Assembly: GCA_016199665.1 (NCBI GenBank)
Contig: JACQGG010000055.1
Location: 1 to 13,051, forward strand
Reading direction: 5' to 3'
Length of the DNA stretch: 13,051 bases
Origin: Acidobacteriota bacterium
GTDB taxonomy: Bacteria > Acidobacteriota > UBA6911 > JACQSX01
Shown: one piece after another, positions 5,471 to 13,051 of the stretch
Layout of the letters: each line of letters opens with the position of its first letter
Position numbering within the stretch: the stretch's first letter is position 1
The notes under the pieces: generated by a model
What the model saw: the letters and a program-made list of their open reading frames with translations, nothing else
What the model was told of the DNA's origin: nothing
Database searches by the model: none
Made by a program: the position numbers and the translations under genes

Positions 5471-8305
5471 TCAAAAACCCAAAGTCAATGATAGCTCGAT
5501 CTGGCGCGGGCCGAGCGCGCTGTTTGCTTTGCCGAAAGCCGGTGAGGTGACCACCTCGTTGAAGCTTGCCAAGTTGGTATGGTTCAGCAAGTTCTGCACG
5601 CTGGCGCTGAACGTCAGGCGGTACTTTCTTTCATTCGGTTTGTCAGGATTCCCGGCGGCGCCTTGGGCCGCGCGTCCGCCCGGCCTGGAGAGGTCAAACG
5701 ACCTGGAGAGGTGCAGACTGACGCTGACTTCGCCCGAACCGCGGCCAAAATTACGCGGGATCATCAGTTCTCCGGGGGCAGGGTTGGGATTAAACACGCC
5801 GAAGCGAGTGACGACCGCGTCCGGATCACCCGGTCTTGCAAATGACGGACGGTCAGCAAACAGCGTGTCATTATTGTTGTCTCGGCCGGTAGTGATGTTG
5901 AACGGCTGTCCGGACGTGATCACGATGAACGGGCTGACAAACAGGTTGGATGGAAGTGTGAAAGAACCTCCCAGAGAGAACTGATGGCGTTGGTCATAAC
6001 TGGCGCGTCCAAACTCGCTGGCCAAATCATAGGAGCTGGCCGGACCGCTGGAGGCGCCGTCGGTATCACTGTGGGCCGACGCAAGAGTGTAGTTGGTGTA
6101 AAGGCTCAATTGCTTGATATATGCCTGCAGGCCAAACGTTAGTTCGTGGCCGGTTGACAGCCCGCTGGATTCAAACTGCAGCACCGGCCCCTGATTTGGA
6201 AGGGGACGCTGTCCCGGCGCTTGGGGGAGTGGCGCGTTGGTATTGCGGGTGCGCAGCAGGTGAACCCCCCGTTTCCAGGTATAGCCCACCGAAGCGGACA
6301 GATTCAGGGGCAACTGCCGCTCATAGCTGAAGGTAGAAACGATGGAATAGGGCGCACTCATGTCTGGGGCCTTCTTCTCCACCGTGGACGGAGATATTTC
6401 CTCGCCGTTGAGCACCGGCTGGGCGTGAGGGAAAAATCCCGGCCGCGGGATGACGAATTGCTGCTGCCGTTGACCGTCCAGTTTCAGCGCCTCGAAGGTG
6501 ATTGAGCTGTCCAGACGGTCGTGGAAAATCCCCGCGCCCGCACGAACGGTGCTCTGCTGCTTGGCGTCGGGAGCCCATGCCAGGTCGATGCGCGGAGCAA
6601 AGTTGAGCTTGGCGTCGAGATTTGTCTGAAATTCGTGGCGCAAGCCGAAGGAAAGCGCCAGCCGAGGGGCCACCTGCCAGTCGTCCTGGGCAAACCACGC
6701 CATTTCCCATTGAGAAAAACGGATGAGCGGATCTCCGCGAACGATGGAAAACTGGGACGGCCGGTAGCCGGGAATCCCAAGCAGCGTCCGGCGATAGTTC
6801 TCGAGGGGTGTAATCGTGATAGGATGCCCGCCGGTGTCCAGAATAGCTTCCCCCCTGGCGTCACGTTCCACGTCCGCTCCGAAAATAAACGTTCCACCCC
6901 ACTCGGAACGGTCGATGTTCCTCAGGCGCATTGCATCCGCTTCGAATCCCGCTTTCACCGTGTGTCCGTTGCGGGAATAGGTCATCGCCTCGGTGAACCG
7001 CAAAGAATTGTGGAGATTGTCCTTGAACAAAGATCCTTGGTTGCCACCGCCGTGAAACGCATCCAACACCAGGATCTCCGGGGCCGAACTCAGCGCGTTT
7101 TCGCTGGAATGGCGGCGACTGAGCTCCAGACGGACTTCGTTGATGGCTCTGGCTGCCGCGGTCGACACCAAAGAGAATCGGAGCACATCGTCGACACTCT
7201 CGCCGTTGAATGCGTGCTCCGGAAGATCAAAACCCCCTTGCAGCCCCTGGTTTCGCCGCTCTTCCGGCGTGCGCGTGTACCAGATTCCCGCCGTGTGGTG
7301 ATTGGCGGCAAGATAGTTCATCTGGAGAAACAAATTAGAAACCCGATCCGGCGTCGGCACGGTTTTCGAAAAAGGTTGAGACTCCAGTGTCGCAGGGTTA
7401 AGGATCGTGGCATTAACCACCTGGTTCAGGTCTTGTCCCCAGTATCCGGAGTAGATCAGAAAGCCCAGCCGATTGCGCACCAGCGGACCACTCAGGTAGC
7501 CGGTGAAATTTCGAATTTGTGTTGGGGCGCGACGAAGCGCAAAAGGATCGCGCCCATTGAACGAAGCATCGTTGAAATTAAACTTCAGCTCGCCATGAAA
7601 TTCATCCGAACCCGGTTTGGTGGTAATCTCGATCCGACCGGCGCTCGGCTCGTGGAACTCGGCCGCAAAAGAGTTGGAGTTGATGCGGATCATCTCGATC
7701 GCCTCCTTGGGCGGCAAGCGATGGACTTCGCGGAAGCCGTCCACGTAAACCGCCACGCTGCCAGCCCGGCCGGCGGCCCCCGCCATTTGGCGGAGCCGCC
7801 GCATCAACGCCGCGGCGTCGCTGGGCAGAGCTTGCAGGTCCTTACCCGTCAGCGTGATGGAAGAGAGAGTTCGAGTCGTTCCAAATGGCGGCGCGCTGGC
7901 CGTCACTTCGACGTACTCCTTGATATGGACCTGGAGCTTGGCATTCAGAGAAGTCTCGCAGTTCCTTCTCAGATCGACCTGCTCGCTGAATGGAGCAAAT
8001 CCCAGGGCAGAAACCGTCACCCGATACCTGGCCGGCGCCAGCGCAACGCGATAACGGCCCTGTGCGTCAGTTTCAACGGAGTATTTCTGGCCCTTCGAGT
8101 CCTGGTTTTCGACCAAGACCGCGGCTCTCACCAGCCTCCCTTCTTTCCAGTCGCTTACCGTGCCCGTCAGCAGGCAGGATTCGGTGACCTGGGCGGATGC
8201 ATCGCTCGGAGCCAGCAGAAGAAAAGCAAGCAAGAGGAATGGCGCTCTCCACCAAATTCGTCCTCGAGTCATATGGGTTGGTTGAAAGAATACTGGGTTC
8301 CTCAT
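5471..8305 (-). CDS. TonB-dependent receptor, Oar-like, with carboxypeptidase-regulatory-like domain
   Basis: About 944 residues from ATG 8305. A signal peptide with a hydrophobic core (FLLLAFLLLA) ends at about ASA-Q, residue 38/39. Next come a CarboxypepD-reg-like beta-sandwich (about 42-118, with DAQGRYRVALAPARYRVTVSALGF), a linker with VEVTASA, and a plug domain (about 140-235, with VAVYVDGF and RIEITTKPGSDEFHG). The beta-barrel runs to a terminal phenylalanine (LTLGF), as expected for BAM-dependent outer-membrane proteins. Such receptors take up large ligands with TonB/ExbBD energy. The ligand here is unknown, and no SusD-like partner is present. The open frame extends to a GTG at 8458, but that extension looks non-coding and covers the likely promoter. 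ATG 8272, just before the signal peptide core, is the other option. Neighbours on the same strand are the radical SAM gene upstream and the GH-GT2 fusion downstream, each separated by more than 200 bp. Confidence 0.88.
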   Translation of the reverse strand: MRNPVFFQPTHMTRGRIWWRAPFLLLAFLLLAPSDASAQVTESCLLTGTVSDWKEGRLVRAAVLVENQDSKGQKYSVETDAQGRYRVALAPARYRVTVSALGFAPFSEQVDLRRNCETSLNAKLQVHIKEYVEVTASAPPFGTTRTLSSITLTGKDLQALPSDAAALMRRLRQMAGAAGRAGSVAVYVDGFREVHRLPPKEAIEMIRINSNSFAAEFHEPSAGRIEITTKPGSDEFHGELKFNFNDASFNGRDPFALRRAPTQIRNFTGYLSGPLVRNRLGFLIYSGYWGQDLNQVVNATILNPATLESQPFSKTVPTPDRVSNLFLQMNYLAANHHTAGIWYTRTPEERRNQGLQGGFDLPEHAFNGESVDDVLRFSLVSTAAARAINEVRLELSRRHSSENALSSAPEILVLDAFHGGGNQGSLFKDNLHNSLRFTEAMTYSRNGHTVKAGFEADAMRLRNIDRSEWGGTFIFGADVERDARGEAILDTGGHPITITPLENYRRTLLGIPGYRPSQFSIVRGDPLIRFSQWEMAWFAQDDWQVAPRLALSFGLRHEFQTNLDAKLNFAPRIDLAWAPDAKQQSTVRAGAGIFHDRLDSSITFEALKLDGQRQQQFVIPRPGFFPHAQPVLNGEEISPSTVEKKAPDMSAPYSIVSTFSYERQLPLNLSASVGYTWKRGVHLLRTRNTNAPLPQAPGQRPLPNQGPVLQFESSGLSTGHELTFGLQAYIKQLSLYTNYTLASAHSDTDGASSGPASSYDLASEFGRASYDQRHQFSLGGSFTLPSNLFVSPFIVITSGQPFNITTGRDNNNDTLFADRPSFARPGDPDAVVTRFGVFNPNPAPGELMIPRNFGRGSGEVSVSLHLSRSFDLSRPGGRAAQGAAGNPDKPNERKYRLTFSASVQNLLNHTNLASFNEVVTSPAFGKANSALGPRQIELSLTLGF

Positions 8306-8429
8306 CCCTTGAATTCCCCGTTCCGACTGAATCTCACGCAAGGGCCAAGCATTCTCATCGCGCGGAAGCTGCACAAAGGTGAAGATAGCAGCTTGGAGAG
8401 GAACAAGAGCGTGACCCCGAACCTGGGAG

Positions 8430-8470
8430 ATTTTATCAGATATTCTTGCGCCGGACACGCCGATTGTAAA
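8430..8470 (-). promoter_or_regulatory. Candidate promoter of the TonB receptor gene
   Basis: On the minus strand TTTACA (8465-8470) is followed after 17 bases by AAGAAT (8442-8447). A second possible -10 element, TAAAAT, lies at 8430-8435. Either would give a leader of roughly 120-130 bases before ATG 8305. This AT-rich patch stands out from the GC-rich surroundings and lies just after the terminator-like hairpin of the upstream gene. Confidence 0.35.
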
Positions 8471-8487
8471 ACAGTTCGTGTTGCCTG

Positions 8488-8508
8488 AAAGGGCGGCCGA
8501 ACCCGCCC
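8488..8508 (-). terminator. Intrinsic terminator of the radical SAM gene
   Basis: GGGCGG (8491-8496) and CCGCCC (8503-8508) form a 6-bp GC-only stem with a 6-base loop. On the minus strand it is followed by TTT. It begins about 10 bases after the TGA of the radical SAM gene. The T-run is short, so termination may be partial. It separates that gene from the receptor gene. Confidence 0.55.
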
Positions 8509-8518
8509 CAATGAGGGT

Positions 8519-10027
8519 TCAACCCGTCGGCGCCTGTAGTTCCGGCATCGGAGCGGACACGAAAAGGCGCCGGCAGGGTCGGGCGATCCAGCGCGCCCAG
8601 CGCGCCGAACGGCTGATTCGCGCGCTGTCGGTGGCAATTCCGGTGTTGGCGTACATTTGCCGGTAGAGCTTCGATATCAATACAAATGCCAGGCGCGCCC
8701 GCAGGGTGCGCACGCAGGTTGAACGCTGCCAGATCAATTTGAAGCTGTAAAAACGGTCCCACGACGCCTGGGTGCGCTCCTGAATTTCGCGCGCCGACAT
8801 CTGCGGGTGCGGGGAGTAAACCTTGGGGCGGCGCGCCTGCGGGATCAGCCAGTGCCGCGTGAGCGGAATCCCGGCAATGCGGGTGTTGTTTTCGGACATT
8901 GCACTTTCCCATCGGGAGAAGTCCGTAGTTCCCGGGAACGGTGTCAACATTACAAACTGCGCGAAGGTGACGCCTGCGTCCTGCGCCAGGGTCACCGTGG
9001 CATCGAATGTCTCGGGCCGGTCAGTCGGCAGGCCAAATATGAATGAGCCGAGCACGTGCACGTCATGCCGCCGAAATGCCCGCAGCCGATCCACCAGGGC
9101 CTCTCCCGCAAGGTTAAAGTTCTTATAAACGGCCTTGAGTCCCTCCTGTGTCACGGATTCAATGCCCACGAGCGCTCCTTTGATGTTGGCGTTGCGCATT
9201 GCGTCCAGGAAGGCGGGGTCCTCGGCGGCTTCCATGGTGATCTGGGTGTAAAAGACCATATCGCGGGGCAGTTGCGCCAGCCGGGCCATCAGATCAAAAC
9301 GTTCCTTGCGCATGGCATTCAACTTTTCGAGGCGCTGCGTGTCGCCGCGCCGGGAGGCCAACGCCAGATCCTCCAGCGTGACCGGGTAAAAATTGTCATC
9401 AGCCAGCGCGATGAAACGAAAGCCCTGCTGGCGCAGTTGTACGATTTCATCGATGACCGCGTCGGACGATCTCTGGCGGGGCTGCTGGCCGTCGGTGCGC
9501 CAGACCGAGCAGAAAGAACAATGTTTGGGGCAACCCCGTACCGTCTGCACCGATCCCCACATGTAGCGGTTCTTTGGGAGTAGATCCCAGCGTCCCGGGA
9601 GAAAGGAGTTTCCTTCGATCTTGCCGCCTTCGTAGAGCGGCGCGGGCTTGCCACCCAGACAATCCGCCAGCACCGTCGACCAAATGACATCCCCGTCGCC
9701 CTTCACCACGGCGTGTGCGCCTCCCAGTTCGAGCGCCTCTTCCGGAAAGAGCGTGGCGTGAATTCCTCCGAAAATAACATACGCGCCCCTCTGACGCGCT
9801 ATCCGTCCGACCTCATAGCCCCGCAACGCGTTTCCGGTGTGAATCCCGACGCCAACCGCGTCCCCCCGCTGGATGCTCGAAGGATCCAGCGGGCTCAGCG
9901 TCTCGTCCACAATGACGGGATCACCGAACGAACGCGGCGTGGCGGCGGCCATGACATAAAGCCAGCGCGGGGCAATGACAGCCACGCCAAAAGACACATG
10001 GCTTGGGTTGATCAGGTGGACTCTCAA
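8519..10027 (-). CDS. B12-binding-domain radical SAM protein
   Basis: A 502-residue protein. The N-terminal Rossmann-like half (1-130) has the layout of B12-binding domains in BchE/HpnP-type enzymes (VGVGIHTGNALRGYEVGR, then VIFGGIHATLFPEE). It lacks the DxHxxG motif for base-off cobalamin, as is common in this group. The radical SAM core begins at VRGCPKHCSFC, with the three cluster cysteines C166, C170 and C173. The barrel follows (DDNFYP near 210, VGIES near 290, FIFGLPTD near 330), and then a helical C-terminal region of the type found in these proteins. Members methylate or rearrange lipids, tetrapyrroles or natural products. The substrate here is unknown. The TTG start at 10025-10027 is well supported by GAGGAG five bases upstream. 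It has its own terminator, so it is probably monocistronic. Confidence 0.87.
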   Translation of the reverse strand: MRVHLINPSHVSFGVAVIAPRWLYVMAAATPRSFGDPVIVDETLSPLDPSSIQRGDAVGVGIHTGNALRGYEVGRIARQRGAYVIFGGIHATLFPEEALELGGAHAVVKGDGDVIWSTVLADCLGGKPAPLYEGGKIEGNSFLPGRWDLLPKNRYMWGSVQTVRGCPKHCSFCSVWRTDGQQPRQRSSDAVIDEIVQLRQQGFRFIALADDNFYPVTLEDLALASRRGDTQRLEKLNAMRKERFDLMARLAQLPRDMVFYTQITMEAAEDPAFLDAMRNANIKGALVGIESVTQEGLKAVYKNFNLAGEALVDRLRAFRRHDVHVLGSFIFGLPTDRPETFDATVTLAQDAGVTFAQFVMLTPFPGTTDFSRWESAMSENNTRIAGIPLTRHWLIPQARRPKVYSPHPQMSAREIQERTQASWDRFYSFKLIWQRSTCVRTLRARLAFVLISKLYRQMYANTGIATDSARISRSARWARWIARPCRRLFVSAPMPELQAPTG

Positions 10028-10032
10028 GTTAT

Positions 10033-10038
10033 CTCCTC
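10033..10038 (-). promoter_or_regulatory. Ribosome-binding site supporting a TTG start
   Basis: GAGGAG on the minus strand, five bases before TTG 10025-10027. The protein then opens with RVHLINPSH, the expected first strand of the B12-binding fold, so the rare start codon is credible. Confidence 0.75.
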
Positions 10039-10281
10039 GGTTGGCCCTCGGTTATCCCGACTTCGTCACCGACGCCGGGGCGTCAGCGGGCGGAAAAACC
10101 TCGATCGTTAAATTTCTCGTCCGCTCCGTCGTGGGCGCGGCCTTGCGACAAACATTGGTTAGCGGTCAGGAGCCGTACCCTGCTTCGGCTCCCTCCGACA
10201 GCCCACACCTCACCCGCTCGACCCGCTGAAGGCTCCCTTTGCCACCCGGCGCTTGCGGGAAGTGAAAGGATGGGCCGGGGT

Positions 10282-10310
10282 ATTCTACACCTTCAAGAGC
10301 TACTCCTCAA
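10282..10310 (-). promoter_or_regulatory. Candidate sigma-70-like promoter of the radical SAM gene
   Basis: On the minus strand TTGAGG (10305-10310) and TAGAAT (10282-10287) are separated by exactly 17 bases, matching four and five of six consensus positions. The start would be near 10275, which implies a leader of about 250 bases before the TTG. The two hairpins at 10169-10192 and 10071-10084 would lie in that leader. Confidence 0.4.
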
Positions 10311-10395
10311 AGTTTGCGAGCCCGGTCGCCGCGAGATAATTTTAACCGCACCGCCGCGTGGATTTCCGGTCCTGGTGTCTCTGGCAGAATTCATC

Positions 10396-10424
10396 TGGAC
10401 TTCCAAATGATTCTGCGCTATAGT
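10396..10424 (+). promoter_or_regulatory. Candidate sigma-70-like promoter of the helicase gene
   Basis: TGGACT (10396-10401) and TATAGT (10419-10424) with a 17-base spacer, matching four and five of six consensus positions. Transcription would start near 10431, giving a leader of about 205 bases before the helicase ATG. Confidence 0.4.
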
Positions 10425-10492
10425 GACTTTCGTTTGCGCGCTGCATCTCCGACTTTCCTTTGGATGCCGCTCAGGCCGGGGAGCTGTGACTC

Positions 10493-10565
10493 CGTCGCCC
10501 CTGATGTGGCTCTTACCGTTCGGTTCCATCGCCCAGACCTGTGAACCCGTGCCCGTGGGGCGACG
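10493..10565 (+). promoter_or_regulatory. Structured leader of the RNA helicase gene
   Basis: CGTCGCCCC (10493-10501) and GGGGCGACG (10557-10565) form a perfect 9-bp inverted repeat enclosing 55 bases. The enclosed part contains a smaller ACCG/CGGT palindrome. The element lies between the predicted transcription start and the ribosome-binding site of the helicase gene. Long structured leaders are known for cold-inducible DEAD-box helicase mRNAs in other bacteria, so control of helicase expression is plausible. No known RNA family is recognised. Confidence 0.4.
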
Positions 10566-10635
10566 ATCCAGAAACTAATCACATCTCTGTAGCGTGGTCT
10601 TGAAGGAACGCTCCAGGAAAATAGGAGCAACATAC

Positions 10636-11967
<1,332 letters not shown>

Positions 11968-12011
11968 GACGTGAAATCGTTGAACAAACCGCATTGCAAC
12001 GCGCAACCAGG

Positions 12012-12872
12012 TCACTCTTCACGGCGCTCGTCGGTGATGGGATTGATGAGATGTCCGACGCTTTCAATCACCACCTCGACAATGTCGCCCGCCTTCATGA
12101 AGAGTGGCGGCTCACGCTTGAAGCCGACACCGCCGGGCGTGCCCATCGCGATCACGTCGCCGGGCGAGAGAGACGTGAAAGCCGTAATGTAGGCGATGAT
12201 GTCGGCAACCGGGAAAATCATCTCGCCCAGTCTTGCGGACTGTACGACTCCGCCGTTGAGGCGAGTTTCTATCTTGAGGTCTTCGAAGTGCTCGATTTCG
12301 TCCCGTGTCACCAGCTCGGGGCCAAGGCCGCCGGTGGCGGTAAAGTTCTTGCCCGGCGTAAACTGATTCGTGTGCCTCTGCCAGTCGCGCAGCGTCGCAT
12401 CGTTGAAGCAGGTGTACCCGGCCACGGCGTCCAGCGCTCTCTGGGGCGGCACCCGGTAGGCCGGGCGACCTATGACAACGGCCAGTTCCCCCTCGTAATC
12501 GAGTGAGGTCGAAACGCGGGGACGCTGGATCTCTCCACGATGTCCCACGAGCGTGTCTGCAAACCGTGTAAAGAGGGACGGATGATCGGACTTTGGCCGG
12601 CCCGTTTCTCGCCGATGCTCGTCATAGTTGAGCCCGACGCAAAGGATCTTCCGGGGCGAAGGGATGACGGGCTCACAAGTCACCTCATCCATCCAGTAGT
12701 CTGCTGCAGTCCCGGTGGGCAACGGAGCAACCAGATTGAGCGCGGATGCCTGCAGATACATCTTCAGATCGGGAAGGATTTCTCCGAACCTGGCGCGGAG
12801 ATCGAAGATTCCCTTGCCGTGCACGATGCCGTAAGCAGACCGGTCTTGATGTTTGAACGAGATGAACCTCAT
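12012..12872 (-). CDS. Fumarylacetoacetate hydrolase family protein
   Basis: A 286-residue protein of the FAH superfamily (2-hydroxyhepta-2,4-diene-1,7-dioate isomerase / acylpyruvase type). After a short N-terminal domain (1-68) come the family landmarks VGLNYDEHRRE (79-89) and DYEGELAVVIG (125-135, metal ligands E127 and E129). Then come FNDATLRDWQ (D158 as third metal ligand), the GKNF lysine (K175) and MGTPGGVG (243-250). These bind a divalent metal and the oxo-acid substrate and catalyse C-C cleavage, isomerisation or decarboxylation in the cytoplasm. The GKNFTATGGLGP segment marks a branch distinct from the GKSFDxxxPLGP type, so an exact substrate should not be assigned. ATG 12872 has AGAAGGA seven bases upstream. 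The gene lies 41 bp after the stop of the upstream minus-strand gene and is probably transcribed with it. Confidence 0.9.
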   Translation of the reverse strand: MRFISFKHQDRSAYGIVHGKGIFDLRARFGEILPDLKMYLQASALNLVAPLPTGTAADYWMDEVTCEPVIPSPRKILCVGLNYDEHRRETGRPKSDHPSLFTRFADTLVGHRGEIQRPRVSTSLDYEGELAVVIGRPAYRVPPQRALDAVAGYTCFNDATLRDWQRHTNQFTPGKNFTATGGLGPELVTRDEIEHFEDLKIETRLNGGVVQSARLGEMIFPVADIIAYITAFTSLSPGDVIAMGTPGGVGFKREPPLFMKAGDIVEVVIESVGHLINPITDERREE

Positions 12873-12913
12873 GGAGTTTTCCTTCTACCGAGGTATTCTT
12901 TCACACCCGCTTT

Positions 12914-13051
12914 TTAGAAGGAAAGCAAATGGGTGAACTTAATGGTGACGGCCCGGTCGGTCCGCCGGGCGCCGCTGACTTCGCGCACTTCGTTATACAC
13001 GACAAACAAGTCGCTGAGGGGATGATGGATGAGATTGAAGCGGATGTTCGA
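12914..13051 (-). CDS. C-terminus of a DUF5916-type outer-membrane protein (partial)
   Basis: The last 45 codons and the TAA stop of a minus-strand gene that continues beyond the window. The segment HPLSDLFVVYNEVRE followed by AVTIKFTHLLSF matches the conserved end of DUF5916 proteins as I recall them (SDLFVVYNE, then a final strand with K-T). These are large secreted proteins with an N-terminal carbohydrate-binding-like domain and a C-terminal beta-barrel-like region, frequent in Acidobacteriota and Bacteroidota. The terminal phenylalanine fits an outer-membrane barrel. It lies 41 bp upstream of the FAH-family gene on the same strand. Confidence 0.7.
   Translation of the reverse strand, partial: SNIRFNLIHHPLSDLFVVYNEVREVSGARRTDRAVTIKFTHLLSF

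Larger units (their letters stand above)
10028..10635. other. Long intergenic region between divergent genes
   Basis: About 0.6 kb with no convincing gene between the radical SAM gene (minus) and the helicase gene (plus). It holds one promoter candidate for each direction and two small hairpins: GACGCC/GGCGTC at 10071-10084, and GGAGCCG/CGGCTCC at 10169-10192 with a 10-base loop. It also holds the inverted repeat in the helicase leader. A short plus-strand frame ending at TAA 10337-10339 has coding-like third positions but no recognisable family or start. I do not see a match to a known riboswitch. Confidence 0.5.

Noticed and set aside
8306..8458. N-terminal extension of the receptor to GTG 8458
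   Set aside because: It would put 51 unrelated residues before a normal signal peptide and would overlap the likely promoter elements.
6521..8488. A 655-codon open frame on the plus strand across the receptor gene
   Set aside because: It lies antisense to an unambiguous TonB receptor. Its translation has no domain-like pattern and is rich in Arg, Gln and His, as expected of a mirrored GC-rich frame.
10028..10275. Cobalamin riboswitch in the radical SAM leader
   Set aside because: An AAAGGGAGCC element looked suggestive, but the B12-box and the other conserved core elements are not found.
11968..12011. Hairpin CGTTG/CAACG between the helicase and FAH genes
   Set aside because: A 5-bp stem, a 14-base loop and no T-run on either strand are too weak to call a terminator.
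12336..12371. Unusual GKNFTATGGLGP segment in the FAH-family protein, at first taken as loss of active-site residues
   Set aside because: A GKNF-x-x-TG-x-GP form is a recognised variant in one branch of the family, and the metal ligands are intact.

Overview
The window looks like chromosomal DNA of a GC-rich, Gram-negative, soil-type bacterium, most likely an Acidobacteriota member. This is an inference. It rests on an Oar-type TonB-dependent receptor with an N-terminal carboxypeptidase-regulatory-like domain, the C-terminus of a DUF5916-type outer-membrane protein, a B12-binding-type radical SAM protein, and frequent GTG/TTG starts. There are no rRNA or tRNA genes, insertion sequences, phage genes or CRISPR arrays that I can see.

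Layout. (1) Bases 2-2279, plus strand: a short glycan-type operon. It holds the 3' end of a probable sugar-nucleotide epimerase, an aminoglycoside-phosphotransferase-fold kinase, and a GT-B glycosyltransferase whose GTG start overlaps the kinase stop by one base. (2) Bases 2331-5033, minus strand, convergent to that operon: a large fusion of a clan-A glycoside-hydrolase-like domain to a family 2 glycosyltransferase and a membrane-spanning C-terminus. Its upstream region carries a 20-bp tandem duplication, a candidate sigma-70-like promoter, and a perfect 22-bp palindrome nearly identical to the E. coli CRP consensus. (3) Bases 5471-8305, minus: TonB-dependent receptor. (4) Bases 8519-10027, minus: radical SAM protein with a TTG start set by a strong ribosome-binding site, followed by a hairpin terminator. 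(5) Bases 10028-10635: about 0.6 kb without a convincing gene, holding divergent promoter candidates and a structured leader. (6) Bases 10636-11967, plus: DEAD-box RNA helicase of the RhlE type. (7) Bases 12012-13051, minus: a fumarylacetoacetate-hydrolase-family enzyme downstream of the 3' end of a DUF5916-type gene.

How the genes fit together. The left half (epimerase end, kinase, glycosyltransferase, hydrolase-glycosyltransferase fusion) is best read as surface or storage glycan synthesis. The TonB receptor beside it could import or sense a ligand, but nothing in the sequence fixes its substrate. The right half is a mix of RNA metabolism and small-molecule catabolism with no clear link to the left half. 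The most unusual items are the hydrolase-glycosyltransferase fusion, which lacks an export signal before its hydrolase domain, and the near-consensus CRP-like operator upstream of it.
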